The notes: generated by a model from the letters alone, not told the origin. Counted from the first letter of the stretch, positions 1 through 8,612 are shown. The stretch is DNA of 64,000 bases from Streptomyces sp. P3 (GCF_003032475.1 NZ_CP028369.1:2604001-2668000); one strand, 5' to 3'. Numbers and translations: made by a program.

Positions 1-270
1 GGGGTACACGGCCAGAACCTCGTGGAGTGCAGCGCCGGACAGTACCCGCAGGTCGTACGGCTGCAGCGGGACGCCGCGGCCGACGGCGGCTACCGGGTCG
101 TCTCCCGGGAGGAGCCGCCGGACGGCGAGGGGTACGGCCGGTGGACGAAGGCCCACTTCGGCGTCCTCGTCCGGTCCTCCCTCCACCAGCCGATGCCGTC
201 CGCCGCCCTGGAGTCCGCGGCCCGCGCCCACTTCGGCCTGCCCCCGGACGCCTCCGTCGGAGACTGCTGA
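1..270 (+). CDS. C-terminal part of an unidentified protein (5' end outside window)
   Basis: The frame is open from base 1 to the TGA at 268-270, giving the last 89 residues of a protein that begins outside the window. A GTG at 22 could be read as a start, but the frame continues upstream with HGQNL, so I treat the gene as truncated by the window edge. The tail is hydrophilic, with no membrane segment or signal, and ends in a lone cysteine (GDC). I do not recognise the family. The stop codon lies inside the first unit of a tandem repeat. Confidence 0.6.
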   Translation, partial: GVHGQNLVECSAGQYPQVVRLQRDAAADGGYRVVSREEPPDGEGYGRWTKAHFGVLVRSSLHQPMPSAALESAARAHFGLPPDASVGDC

Positions 271-440
271 GCCGCGACGGCCCTCGGAAGCGCAGAGCCG
301 TGACGGCCCTCGGGAACCGCCGAGCCGTGACGGCCGCCGAGGACGCGGTCGTCCGCCAAGAGGTCCGGTAGTCCGCCAAGAGCCCGGTAGTCCGCCGGGA
401 CGCGGTCGTACGCCGGAAGCTCAGTCGTCCGCCAGTTCCG
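266..440. repeat. Two short tandem-repeat arrays between converging stop codons
   Basis: Positions 266-344 hold three copies of a 26-27 bp unit with core GAGCCGTGACGGCC. The first copy contains the TGA that ends the upstream gene. From 347 a second array of four to five 17-20 bp units with core TCCGCCAAGAG or GTCCGCC continues to about 440 and runs over the stop of the helicase-like gene on the minus strand (421-423). I see no hairpin as good as the terminators elsewhere in the window. This accounts for the whole gap. Confidence 0.65.
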
Positions 441-3054
441 CCACCCCGGTGATCCGGTGCAGCGGGTACGTGCGGACCTCGTCCGCCGTGTGGTCGTACC
501 CCGTCACGAAGCCGCCCTCCACCCGCACCGGGGCGATGACGCGCTGACTGGCCGAGCCCTCCGCGTTGACGTAACCGATCCACAGCGCCCCACCGGTGAG
601 GACGGCGGCCTGCATGGTGGCCAGGGTCTCGGCGGAACTGGTGCGGGGCAGCTCGCCCGGGGCGAGCGGGGCCGCGTCCTCCGTCGCCCTGCGCGGGGCG
701 ATGGCGGCGGCGTCCCCCGCCCGGACCGCGCGGATCGCCGCGGTGAGCAGTGTGCCGTCGGGAATCGGCGGCCCGTCCGGCACCGGCTCGGGTGCCGTAC
801 GGGGCGGCGTGCGGTGGGCGAGTGCGCGGGTGATCAGGACGTCCCCCTCGGCGGACTCGGCGGCGGGCGCGAAACCCATCGCCCGCAGGCCGTCCAGGAG
901 CGTCGCCGGGTCGGCCTGCGCCGCGAGCACCGTGGGAGCCAGGCGGCGCAGCCGCAGGCCGGCGGCGCGCTTGTCGGCGAGGATCTCGTTCAGGATCGTC
1001 TCGTCGTCGCAGCGGACGTACGCCGAGGCCGCGCCCACCCGCAGATGGCCGTGCCGGCGCGCCACGTCGTCGATCAGATAGGTCAGCGGCTGCGGCACCG
1101 GCGTACGGGAGTGCTCGGCGAGGAAGGCGTGCAGGTCGGAAGCGCTGCGCCCGGCGTCCAGGGCGCGCCGTACGGAGCCGGGGGTGAAACGGTAGACGGT
1201 CGCGCCGCCCTTGGACTCGACGTCCGCGAGGACGCTCAGCACGTCGGCCAGCGGCCGCCGCAGCGGGCCCGGCGCGACCGCGGTCAGGTCCGCCTGCAGC
1301 AGGACGTGGTCCAGCGGCTCCGGCAGCAGCGGAGCGAGCAACCGTACGGCTGCCGCCGTGGCCGCGGCCTGCTCGGGCGGTGAGAGAGGGGCCGCGACGG
1401 CGGTGGCGGCCCGGTGATGGGCGGGCAGTTTGTCGCCCGGGCCGGCCGGAGCGGCGGCCACGGCGGACCGCGCGGTGCGGACGGCGGGCGGCGCGCCGAG
1501 CAGGGCCCTGCCGTGCGCCGACAGCGCGCCCCGGCCGGTCACGCCCAGCCGTTCGGCCTCCGCCAGGGTCCAGCGCGCCAGCCGGGAACGGAGGTCCTCG
1601 TCACCCTGCGCGGCCCCGGAGAACCCCGCCGCGCCGTGCGGGACCGGCGTCCCGGGCGCCGCCTGCGTGCCCTGCGGCCCCGGCGTGCCGCCCTGTGCGC
1701 CGCGCAGCGGACGCTCCCAGCGCAGCCGGGCCAGCACCGCCTCCGCGTCCGGCGCGCCGCCCTCGGGCAGAGCGGACAGCAGCGTCAGCACCCGATGGCG
1801 CACCTCGGGCGCGGCGGACCGGTCGAGACCGGGCCCCAGCGCCGACAGCGCCCGCTCCTTGATGTCCCGGCCGCCGACCACCCCCGAGGTCCTGGTCGCC
1901 GCCAGCCACGCCTCGGCGAGCTGTGCCCACCGCTCGGCCGGCGGCCGCTCCATCCACTCGTCGTACTCCGGGGTCGCCGCGTACCGCTCGTCGGCCTCGC
2001 CGTCCGAGGCGAGCAGTCCCGCCGCGTACGCCAGCTCGACCCAGAACGCGGCCACCGGCTCGGCCACGTCCAGGGCGACGGCCGTCCGCTTGAGGTCGCG
2101 GACGCTGATCCCGTTGGCCCGCAGCACCGCGGGACCGCCCTCGTCCCAGTCCTTCAGCAGCTCCTCGACGGTCGCCAGCGCCGTGTACGCCTGACCGGCC
2201 GCCGTCGCGTCCACCACCTGCGGCGCGTGCACCGCGAGCGGCTCCACGGCCGGCGGTACCGGTTCGGGCGCCCGGTGCGCGCGGCCCCTGCGCAGATGCA
2301 GGGCCACCTCGCGCGGCAGCACGACGGTCCCGGGCGCCGTCGGCAGTAGCAGCGCGCGGTCGAGCAGCCAGCGCAGCCGGGCCGCCGGGTCGGCCGTGAC
2401 CTGACCGTACGGCGGCCCCCACACCAGCCGCTCCAGCACCTCGAGGGACTCGGCGGGCGCCCCCGCCAGCAGTGCGGCCATCTTCCGGCGATGGGTGAAC
2501 ACAGCGGTGAGCGCGCCCACGGCCGAGACCGAGTCGTGCGTCGAGGGCAGCCCCAGCGTCGCCACGATCTCCTGGATCCGGCCCGGCGACATGCCCGCCG
2601 TCGCCTCCCGCACACTCGGCCCGAGGCCCGTCGGCGACGGGTGCTGCGGGGACGGCGCCAGCAGCTCACGGGCGGTGCGCACCAACCGCAGCCGGTCGTC
2701 CGCGCCCCACACCAGCGCCTGCTCGCGCAGGGCCGCCAACGCCGCGGGGAGGGCGGCGACCACGGCCGGATCGCCGGCGTCCCCCGCCATCAGACCGAAC
2801 AGCTCCTCGCGGGTCGCCGGATCGCCGGCCACGGCCAGCGCCTCCGCCGTCTGCAGCACGAACCGGTCGAGCCGCTCCAGCGCGCGCACGACCGAGGCAC
2901 GGGTGCCGGCGCGGGTGGCGAGCTGTGTGAGGTCGGTGGGGACCGGAGTGATCAGGTCGGGGCGGGCGCGCAGCAGCGCGGCCAGGGAAGCGTCGTCCCG
3001 GGCGCGGAGCGCTTCCGCGAGGGACCGGGGGGCCGACTGGTCCTCGGTGCTCAT
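421..3054 (-). CDS. Helicase-associated (XPB/Ssl2-like) domain protein, no motor motifs
   Basis: Large cytosolic protein of 877 residues, rich in Ala, Leu and Arg. The segment around residues 600-740 matches the conserved C-terminal domain of XPB/Ssl2-like helicases as it occurs in actinobacterial proteins annotated as helicase-associated. I see no Walker A (GxxxxGKT/S) or DExH motif, so this is not itself a helicase. A Pro/Gly/Ala-rich linker near residues 470-500 separates two helical regions. The start is ATG at 3054 (MSTEDQ); a GTG-like extension to 3120 is open but adds a basic stretch without a ribosome-binding site. A divergent gene starts 79 bp away. The family's function is not established. 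Confidence 0.8.
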   Translation of the reverse strand: MSTEDQSAPRSLAEALRARDDASLAALLRARPDLITPVPTDLTQLATRAGTRASVVRALERLDRFVLQTAEALAVAGDPATREELFGLMAGDAGDPAVVAALPAALAALREQALVWGADDRLRLVRTARELLAPSPQHPSPTGLGPSVREATAGMSPGRIQEIVATLGLPSTHDSVSAVGALTAVFTHRRKMAALLAGAPAESLEVLERLVWGPPYGQVTADPAARLRWLLDRALLLPTAPGTVVLPREVALHLRRGRAHRAPEPVPPAVEPLAVHAPQVVDATAAGQAYTALATVEELLKDWDEGGPAVLRANGISVRDLKRTAVALDVAEPVAAFWVELAYAAGLLASDGEADERYAATPEYDEWMERPPAERWAQLAEAWLAATRTSGVVGGRDIKERALSALGPGLDRSAAPEVRHRVLTLLSALPEGGAPDAEAVLARLRWERPLRGAQGGTPGPQGTQAAPGTPVPHGAAGFSGAAQGDEDLRSRLARWTLAEAERLGVTGRGALSAHGRALLGAPPAVRTARSAVAAAPAGPGDKLPAHHRAATAVAAPLSPPEQAAATAAAVRLLAPLLPEPLDHVLLQADLTAVAPGPLRRPLADVLSVLADVESKGGATVYRFTPGSVRRALDAGRSASDLHAFLAEHSRTPVPQPLTYLIDDVARRHGHLRVGAASAYVRCDDETILNEILADKRAAGLRLRRLAPTVLAAQADPATLLDGLRAMGFAPAAESAEGDVLITRALAHRTPPRTAPEPVPDGPPIPDGTLLTAAIRAVRAGDAAAIAPRRATEDAAPLAPGELPRTSSAETLATMQAAVLTGGALWIGYVNAEGSASQRVIAPVRVEGGFVTGYDHTADEVRTYPLHRITGVAELADD

Positions 3055-3133
3055 TCTGCCCACGGTAGCGGTTGACGCTCTCGGGAGCCGTCGTCCCCGG
3101 ACCCGCGGGCCCCGATGCACTAGCGTCTTCGGC

Positions 3134-4270
3134 GTGGGGATCGAGAGCGACCAAGTCGTCTACGAGTATCTGAGCCGCGTCGGCGACGTCGCGCAGCAGC
3201 GGCAGTTGTCGTCGGCCACCCGGATGCGGCTCGTCTCCGAGCTGCGCAACGAGATCGAACGGCGCCGGGCGAAGGCGCCCGTCGACTCGCCCGCCGCCGT
3301 CCGCCGCATCATCGACCGCCTCGGCAGCCCCGACGACCTCGTGTCGGCCGCGGCCGAGGGCGGTGGCGCGCCGCAGACGCCGACGGCCTCCGTGCCCGTC
3401 CAGCGGGACCGCGGGGCGCAGCCGAAACCCCCCGGGCAACAGAAGCAGCCCAAGCAGCAGAAACAACAGAAACACCCGGAACCGGCGGGGCACCCGGAGC
3501 AGCCGGGGCGGACCCGCCGGGCGGACGGGCCCGACCGGCCGGAGCGGCCGAAGGGGATCCGGCGGATCGTGCCGCGCCCCCGCACCGGCGCCGCGCCGCC
3601 CGCCGACGTCCCCTCCGACGCGGCGTCCCCGCCCCACCGCGCGCCCGCGCACGAACTGGGCGACGGCGGCGCCGCCCCCGACTGGTGGCTGCACGAGCCG
3701 ACCCCGTTCGGCCCCGGCGAGGACATTCCCGGGTTCGTCGGCGGAGTCGAGATCCCCGACCTGCTCAAGCCGCCGCCGCGGCCGAAGCCCGAGGGCGAGG
3801 ACGACGCCGACGACGCCGACGACGCCGAGTCCGATGCCGTCGAGGAGAGCGCCGCACCGGACGACGGCGCTTCCGTCACCCCCGCCCGCCGCCGTCGGCT
3901 GAGGCTCTCGCGGGCCGCCGGCGCACCGGCCCGCCGCTGGGCCAACCCCCTCCTCCTGATCGCCGCAGGCTGTCTGGTCGCGGGCGCGGCGCTCGGGAAC
4001 TGGTTCGTGCTGATCCTGGGGTGGCTCATCGCCTACGCCTCACGCCGGCTGTCCGAGCGGGAGACGAAGGCAGCGGTCTTCTGGCTGCCCGGCCTCGCGC
4101 TCACCGCCGGCCTCGTCTGGCTGTGGGGCCGCTCCGAGGGCCGCTGGGGCGCCCCCGTCGCCGAAGGCCACATGAGCGACGCGATCGCCGACACCTGGCC
4201 CTGGGTCATCAGGGGCGCCGCCGTCGCCTCGGCCCTCTTCCTGGCCTGGCGCTCACAGCGGCAGCGGTGA
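3134..4270 (+). CDS. Integral membrane protein with N-terminal helical prefix domain
   Basis: Predicted 378-residue protein. Residues 1-75 form a helical domain (LVSELRNEIERRR, then IIDRLGSPDDLV) like the short prefix domains that precede membrane modules in actinobacteria. A long disordered region rich in Lys/Gln, Pro and Asp/Glu (about 90-250) follows. Residues 270-375 contain three to four hydrophobic segments ending in RSQRQR. The chosen GTG at 3134 begins VGIESDQVVYEYLSRV; a much longer upstream extension overlaps the divergent gene and has the composition of a shadow frame. Function unknown. It lies 89 bp before a HAD phosphatase gene and may be co-transcribed with it. Confidence 0.75.
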   Translation: MGIESDQVVYEYLSRVGDVAQQRQLSSATRMRLVSELRNEIERRRAKAPVDSPAAVRRIIDRLGSPDDLVSAAAEGGGAPQTPTASVPVQRDRGAQPKPPGQQKQPKQQKQQKHPEPAGHPEQPGRTRRADGPDRPERPKGIRRIVPRPRTGAAPPADVPSDAASPPHRAPAHELGDGGAAPDWWLHEPTPFGPGEDIPGFVGGVEIPDLLKPPPRPKPEGEDDADDADDAESDAVEESAAPDDGASVTPARRRRLRLSRAAGAPARRWANPLLLIAAGCLVAGAALGNWFVLILGWLIAYASRRLSERETKAAVFWLPGLALTAGLVWLWGRSEGRWGAPVAEGHMSDAIADTWPWVIRGAAVASALFLAWRSQRQR

Positions 4271-4359
4271 CCGGCGCGCGGAAAACCCCAGACGCGGGGG
4301 GGCGACCGAAGTCGCGCGAGGGGCGGGCGGGTCGAGGCCGCTCGGGCCCACCGGACAGA

Positions 4360-4998
4360 ATGGCCCCCATGACCGTCTCTCCCGCCCTCGCCGTCGGCTT
4401 CGACCTCGACATGACCCTGATCGACTCCCGGCCGGGCATCCGGGCCTGCTGGGCGGAGCTGTCGGCGAGAACGGGCACGCACGTCGACGCCGACCTGGTG
4501 GTGACGCGACTGGGGCCGCCGCTGGAGGAGGAGATCGGGAACTGGTTCCCCGCGCGGGAGATACCCGCCGTGGCCGGTCTCTACCGGGAGATCTACCCGG
4601 CGTTCGCGGTCGGCGGCAGCCTCGAGATGCCCGGTGCCCGTGAGGCCCTCGCGGCGGTCCGGGCGGCGGGCGGGCGGGCGATCGTCGTCACCGCGAAGTG
4701 GGAGCCGAACGCCAGGCTGCACATGGAGCACCTGGACCTGCGGCCCGACGCGGTGATCGGCGACCTGTGGGCCGAGCAGAAGGCCCGGGCGCTGCGTGAG
4801 CACGGGGCGAGCGTCTACGTCGGCGACCACATCGGGGACGTCCTGGGCGCGCGGGCCGCGGGGGCCCTGTCCGTGACCGTGCCGACGGGCCCGATCAGCG
4901 CGGAGGACCTGCGGACGGCCGGCGCGGACGTCGTGCTCACCGACCTCACCGAGTTCCCCGCCTGGCTGGCCGGCCACCTCGAGAAGGCGAACTCCTAG
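4360..4998 (+). CDS. HAD-superfamily hydrolase (phosphoglycolate phosphatase-like)
   Basis: A 212-residue cytosolic HAD phosphatase. Motif I is FDLDMTLID with nucleophile Asp15 and acid/base Asp17. An alpha-helical cap follows (about 25-95). Motif II lies at IVVTAKW with the loop-3 Lys, and motif IV is VGDHIGDVLGA. The substrate cannot be read from sequence; phosphoglycolate-type small phosphate esters are typical for this cap class. ATG codons occur at 4360 and 4369; I keep the first, though the second is equally possible. Its TAG shares the palindromic CTAG at 4995-4998 with the converging small membrane protein gene, so the stops overlap by 4 bp. Confidence 0.85.
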   Translation: MAPMTVSPALAVGFDLDMTLIDSRPGIRACWAELSARTGTHVDADLVVTRLGPPLEEEIGNWFPAREIPAVAGLYREIYPAFAVGGSLEMPGAREALAAVRAAGGRAIVVTAKWEPNARLHMEHLDLRPDAVIGDLWAEQKARALREHGASVYVGDHIGDVLGARAAGALSVTVPTGPISAEDLRTAGADVVLTDLTEFPAWLAGHLEKANS

Positions 4999-5243
4999 GG
5001 CGTGGCCCGTGCCTGACGCCGGCCCGCGGCGACGGACCGCAGAACGCCCGCGCCCGCGATCAGGAATCCGACGCCCATGAGCATGCTCAGTCCGAACATG
5101 TACGTGGGAAAGGGCGTCGAGCCGAGGAACAGGGGGGCGACCGTGACCAGGGTGGCCAGGGCGCCGACGAAGAAGACGACGGCCCCGGCACGGATCAGTC
5201 GGTCACCGGGGGCGGCGGAATTCGTTGGGGTTTCGTCACGCAT
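4995..5243 (-). CDS. Small two-helix membrane protein
   Basis: An 82-residue protein starting MRDETPTNS (ATG at 5243). Residues 20-42 (AGAVVFFVGALATLVTVAPL) and 50-70 (MFGLSMLMGVGFLIAGAGVL) form two membrane helices joined by a short loop, with a basic tail. A longer frame to 5375 is open but reads through basic, unstructured sequence. Such short hypothetical membrane proteins are common in Streptomyces; function unknown. It converges on the HAD gene with a 4-bp stop overlap. Confidence 0.75.
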   Translation of the reverse strand: MRDETPTNSAAPGDRLIRAGAVVFFVGALATLVTVAPLFLGSTPFPTYMFGLSMLMGVGFLIAGAGVLRSVAAGRRQARATP

Positions 5244-5314
5244 CCGACCAGGGTAGTTCCCCGCCCGCGGAGACGACCGGGGGACTTCCCCGGCGCGGCG
5301 GACCGAGGACCCGG

Positions 5315-5650
5315 CTAACGCACTTCCAGCGAGGTCTTCACGAGGTGGCAGGCGTACCTGTCGCCGTCCACCCACGAAACCGGCGTGTCACCGACCGATT
5401 TCCGCGTCTTCCACGCGCCGTAGACGGTTATGGAGTAGGGGTACTTGGGCGAGTCGCACTGCGCCTTGACGCGATAGGACCCGAACCCCCTGCTGCAACT
5501 GCCGTACCCCCTGTTGCCGTCGGCGATGGAGGTGCTGCAGCCGTCCACGGCCGCCTGGGCGGTGCCGCCGACGGCGGTCAGCGCGCCTCCTGCCACGGCG
5601 GCGACCACGAAGACCCGCAGAGCTGTTGTGTACGTCCTCGTTCTGTGCAA
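5315..5650 (-). CDS. Small secreted cysteine-containing protein
   Basis: A 111-residue precursor. I choose TTG at 5650 because GGAGG lies five bases upstream (GGAGGCTTCATTG); the open frame beyond it has no such signal. Residues 1-34 are a Sec signal peptide: basic HRTRTY, hydrophobic VFVVAAVAGGALTAV, and AQA before the probable cleavage. The mature part, about 77 residues, carries four cysteines (enough for two disulfides) and many Gly, Ser and Tyr residues. No enzyme motif is visible. It is probably an extracellular structural or inhibitor-like protein of unknown role. Confidence 0.8.
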   Translation of the reverse strand: MHRTRTYTTALRVFVVAAVAGGALTAVGGTAQAAVDGCSTSIADGNRGYGSCSRGFGSYRVKAQCDSPKYPYSITVYGAWKTRKSVGDTPVSWVDGDRYACHLVKTSLEVR

Positions 5651-6005
5651 TGAAGCCTCCGGAAATCGAGTGGGCCGTAACCGGTACGGCGACCACGAGC
5701 GGGACGGCACCGCGTGAAGGAATTTCCGCGGCAACTCGCCGCCAGAATAACCAAGTTGATCGGACAGTGAGGGGGAGCGCCCGGCGGGCCCGCCGCGGGT
5801 GCGGCCCAATAGGGGCCCCGGCGGCCGGGAGCCCGGCGGCCGGGAGGCCGCGCCGGCGTCCGCGCACGACTTTCGGCCAGTGCCGTAAGCGGGGGCCCGG
5901 CATCGTTTTAAGGCGTGCTGGGTTGGAGAGACCCCCGGTAAGCTTGCACGACTGCTAATTCAACGCGTCCGGGCCAGTCCAGGACAGATCGAGGGAGCGT
6001 GTGCT
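5651..6005. other. Intergenic region upstream of the cold-shock gene
   Basis: This 355-bp gap separates the divergent secreted-protein and cold-shock genes. It holds a perfect 15-bp tandem duplication, CCCGGCGGCCGGGAG, at 5817-5831 and 5832-5846, each copy able to fold on itself. A more AT-rich stretch at 5904-5962 probably contains the cold-shock promoter; I cannot place -35 and -10 boxes with confidence. The distance to the TTG start suggests a 5' leader, as is usual for cold-shock mRNAs. Confidence 0.45.
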
Positions 6006-6389
6006 TTGCCGACTGGCAAGGTCAAATGGTTTAACAGTGAGAAGGGCTTCGGCTTTCTCTCCCGCGACGACGGCGGTGACGTCTTCGTGCATTCCTCGGT
6101 CCTCCCCGCCGGTGTCGAGGCACTGAAGCCGGGCCAGCGTGTGGAGTTCGGCGTCGTCGCAGGTCAGCGCGGCGACCAGGCACTCTCCGTCGTCATCCTC
6201 GACCCGACCCCCTCGGTCGCCGCGGCGCAGCGCAAGAAGCCCGACGAACTGGCCTCCATCGTCCAGGATTTGACCACCCTTCTCGAGAACATCACCCCGA
6301 TGCTCGAGAAGGGCCGCTACCCGGAGAAGACGTCCGGAAAGAAGATCGCCGGTCTGCTGCGCGCCGTCGCCGACCAGTTGGACGTCTGA
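6006..6389 (+). CDS. Cold-shock domain protein with C-terminal extension
   Basis: A 127-residue nucleic-acid-binding protein. Residues 1-66 are a canonical cold-shock domain with RNP1 (KGFGFLS) and RNP2 (VFVHSS). The usual actinobacterial CspA is about 67 residues; here a 60-residue extension (about 72-127) follows, with a predicted amphipathic helix (LASIVQDLTTLLENI) and a Lys-rich segment. This longer type is common in Streptomyces. The start is TTG at 6006 with GAGGGAG at 5991-5997. Likely role: single-stranded RNA/DNA binding and translation modulation. The mqnD gene converges on it 19 bp downstream. Confidence 0.9.
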   Translation: MPTGKVKWFNSEKGFGFLSRDDGGDVFVHSSVLPAGVEALKPGQRVEFGVVAGQRGDQALSVVILDPTPSVAAAQRKKPDELASIVQDLTTLLENITPMLEKGRYPEKTSGKKIAGLLRAVADQLDV

Positions 6390-6408
6390 GCCGGCGCTCG
6401 CCGGTCCC

Positions 6409-7308
6409 TCAGGGGAAATCGAGCGCACCCGGGCCGAGGGGCGGAAGCAGTCCCTCGGCCGCCGCGCGGGTCAGCAGTCCGCGTACCGCCGCGTAGCCGT
6501 CCTCGCCCAGTTCGGCCGTGAACTCGTTGACGTACAGACCGATGTGCTGGTCGGCGACGGACGGATCCATTTCCTGGGCGTGTTCCATGACGTACGGCCG
6601 GGAGGCCTCCGGGTCGTCCCAGGCGGCGCGCACGGACGCGCGGATCGCGCCGGCGAGCCGGCCGAGGGTGCGCGCACCCAGGGACCGCCTGGCGATGATC
6701 GCGCCCAGCGGGATCGGCAGGCCGGTCGTGGCCTCCCAGTGCTCGCCCATGTCCGCGAGCCTGTGCAGCCCGTAGTCCCGGTACGTGAAGCGGGCTTCGT
6801 GGATCACCAGGCCCGCGTCGACCTTCCCGTCGCGCACGGCGGGCATGATCTCGTGGAACGGCATGACGACGATCTCGCCGACGCCCCCCGGGACGTGCTC
6901 CGCCGCCCACAGCCGGAACAGCAGGTACGCCGTCGACCGTTCGCTCGGCACGGCGACCGTGCGGCCGCTGAGCCCGGCACCGCCGAAGGGCCGCACGGCG
7001 TTCCCCGTGCCCGTCCCCGTCCCGGCCTCCTCGCGGGTCAGCACCAGCGGCCCGCAGCCCCGGCCCAGCGCGCCCCCGCACGGCAGCAGCGCGTAGGTGT
7101 CGAGGACGTACGGCAGCACCGCGTACGACACCTTCAGCACGTCCGACTCGCCGCGTTCGGCCATGCCGTTGGTGATGTCGATGTCCGCGAACGTCACGTC
7201 GAGCGCGGGCGCGTCCGGGATCCGGCCGTGGGCCAGGGCGTCGAAGACGAAGGTGTCGTTCGGGCAGGGGGAGTACGCGATCCGCAGGGGCCGCTCACTG
7301 GTCGTCAT
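6409..7308 (-). CDS. mqnD: 1,4-dihydroxy-6-naphthoate synthase
   Basis: A 299-residue enzyme of the futalosine route to menaquinone. MqnD converts cyclic dehypoxanthine futalosine to 1,4-dihydroxy-6-naphthoate. The periplasmic-binding-protein-like fold is recognised from the N-terminal signature IAYSPCPNDTFVFDAL, where MqnD differs from MqnA, and from EARFTYRDYGL and the LGAIIARR segment. Length is normal. It is the last gene of a minus-strand set DUF2771 lipoprotein, mqnB, mqnD; its ATG at 7308 overlaps the 3' end of mqnB by 14 bp, implying coupled translation. The remaining futalosine genes are not in the window. Confidence 0.93.
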   Translation of the reverse strand: MTTSERPLRIAYSPCPNDTFVFDALAHGRIPDAPALDVTFADIDITNGMAERGESDVLKVSYAVLPYVLDTYALLPCGGALGRGCGPLVLTREEAGTGTGTGNAVRPFGGAGLSGRTVAVPSERSTAYLLFRLWAAEHVPGGVGEIVVMPFHEIMPAVRDGKVDAGLVIHEARFTYRDYGLHRLADMGEHWEATTGLPIPLGAIIARRSLGARTLGRLAGAIRASVRAAWDDPEASRPYVMEHAQEMDPSVADQHIGLYVNEFTAELGEDGYAAVRGLLTRAAAEGLLPPLGPGALDFP

Positions 7309-8056
7309 GCCGGTTCCAACTCTCGAGGACGGGTGTCAGCTTCCCGAACGCCGTCGTCAGCGCGGTCAGCGCGTCGCCGATGCGCCAGGCGGCCCGGTCA
7401 CGGGGGCCGACGGGGTTGGACACCGCGCGGATCTCCACGACGGCGACGCCGTGCGCGTCGGCCGCCTCGGCGACCCCGAAGCCCTCCATCGCCTCGGCCA
7501 GGGCGTGGGGGTGGCGTGCGCGCAGGGCCGCGGCCCGGGTGGCGGTGCCGGTGACCGTGGAGACGGTCAGGACCGTGCCGACGCCGGCCCCGGTGGCGTC
7601 CGCGGCCGCCCGGACGAGGGACCGGGGCGGGACGTGGGTGACCCTGCCGAAGCCCAGCTCGGTGACCGGCAGGAAGCCGTCCGCGGACTCCGCGCCCAGG
7701 TCGGCGGCGGTGATCCGGTCGGCGACGACGAGGGAGGCGACGGGCGCCTCGGGCAGGAAGCCGCCCGCGATGCCGGCCGAGACGACCAGGCCGTACGGGG
7801 CGCCCTCGTACCGTGCGGCGGTCAGCGCGGCGGAGACGGACGCGGCGGCGAGCGCGGGGCCCACCCCGGCCGCGAGCAGGTCACAGGTCCCGGCCGGGCC
7901 CTGCAGCCGGTGCACGGTGACGCCGGGCAGGTGCAGCTCCCGGCCGGGCTCGGGGAACGCCCGGGCCACCGCGTCCCGCTCGGCGGGGACCGCGGTGGCC
8001 ACGAGGACGCGTGCGGGGGACGTGACTAGTCGTCCTTCTTGAGCTTGAAGGACCAC
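7295..8056 (-). CDS. mqnB: Futalosine hydrolase
   Basis: Nucleoside-phosphorylase-fold hydrolase that splits futalosine into hypoxanthine and dehypoxanthine futalosine in menaquinone synthesis. Markers are the first strand RVLVATAVPAERDAV, VVSAGIAGGF, the EAMEGFGVA motif (substrate-binding Glu/Met region) and EIRAVSNPVG. The start is uncertain: the codon before the conserved strand is GTC, not a start. GTG at 8002 would remove most of strand 1, so I prefer GTG at 8056 (253 residues), which overlaps the end of the lipoprotein gene by about 30 bp. An AAGAAGGA lies between the two candidates. It is followed by mqnD with a 14-bp overlap. Confidence 0.88.
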   Translation of the reverse strand: MVLQAQEGRLVTSPARVLVATAVPAERDAVARAFPEPGRELHLPGVTVHRLQGPAGTCDLLAAGVGPALAAASVSAALTAARYEGAPYGLVVSAGIAGGFLPEAPVASLVVADRITAADLGAESADGFLPVTELGFGRVTHVPPRSLVRAAADATGAGVGTVLTVSTVTGTATRAAALRARHPHALAEAMEGFGVAEAADAHGVAVVEIRAVSNPVGPRDRAAWRIGDALTALTTAFGKLTPVLESWNRHDDQ

Positions 8057-8538
8057 AGGCCGGTCGCCGCCTGGCTCTGCTTCTTGCCGTCGCCCGCCTT
8101 GATGGTGACGAGGGTGGAGTCGCCCTGGGCGCCGTACTGGGCGTTGAAGAACACGCTGCCCGGGATCGTGCGGTAGGTCTTGTCGCTGTCCTCGGTGAGC
8201 GGCTGGCCGTTCATCAGGATCGTCCAGCGCTTGTCGGCCACGTCGGGGTCGACGCCGAAGCGGACGGTCTCGTCCGGGTCGACGCTGATGGACTTGATGT
8301 CCTTGTCCGCGAGGCACTTCGCCAGATCGGCGGCCTTGAGGGTGTCGCCCTCTCCGCCGCAGGTGGCCTCGCTGCTGACCGAGTCGCGGCCGACGGTGAT
8401 CGTGGACAGCGGCGTCGGCTTGTCGCAGGCCGACAGGACGAGCAGGCCGGCACAAACGGCGCCGGCGGCGGCGACGACGCGGCGGCGTCGCACAGCGCCA
8501 GGTACATCAGCGGCTCCGCCGCGGGTCATCGTGGTCAT
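8026..8538 (-). CDS. DUF2771-type lipoprotein
   Basis: A 170-residue lipoprotein. A basic n-region (RRRR at 17-20), a hydrophobic core and a lipobox LSAC place the lipidated cysteine at residue 38. The mature domain resembles the actinobacterial DUF2771 family found next to menaquinone genes: a beta-rich region with one Cys pair (ATCGGEGD, AKCLADKD) and WTILMNGQP. It would be anchored to the outer face of the membrane; no enzymatic activity is known. It is first in the minus-strand operon with mqnB and mqnD. An ATG three codons downstream is an alternative start. Confidence 0.82.
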   Translation of the reverse strand: MTTMTRGGAADVPGAVRRRRVVAAAGAVCAGLLVLSACDKPTPLSTITVGRDSVSSEATCGGEGDTLKAADLAKCLADKDIKSISVDPDETVRFGVDPDVADKRWTILMNGQPLTEDSDKTYRTIPGSVFFNAQYGAQGDSTLVTIKAGDGKKQSQAATGLWSFKLKKDD

Positions 8539-8612
8539 GGCGGAAGGCTATCGGGCGCGCCCGGCCGTCCCTTTACGTGGGGTGCGGCGTGGCTGTGTGT
8601 CACGCCGCGCGG

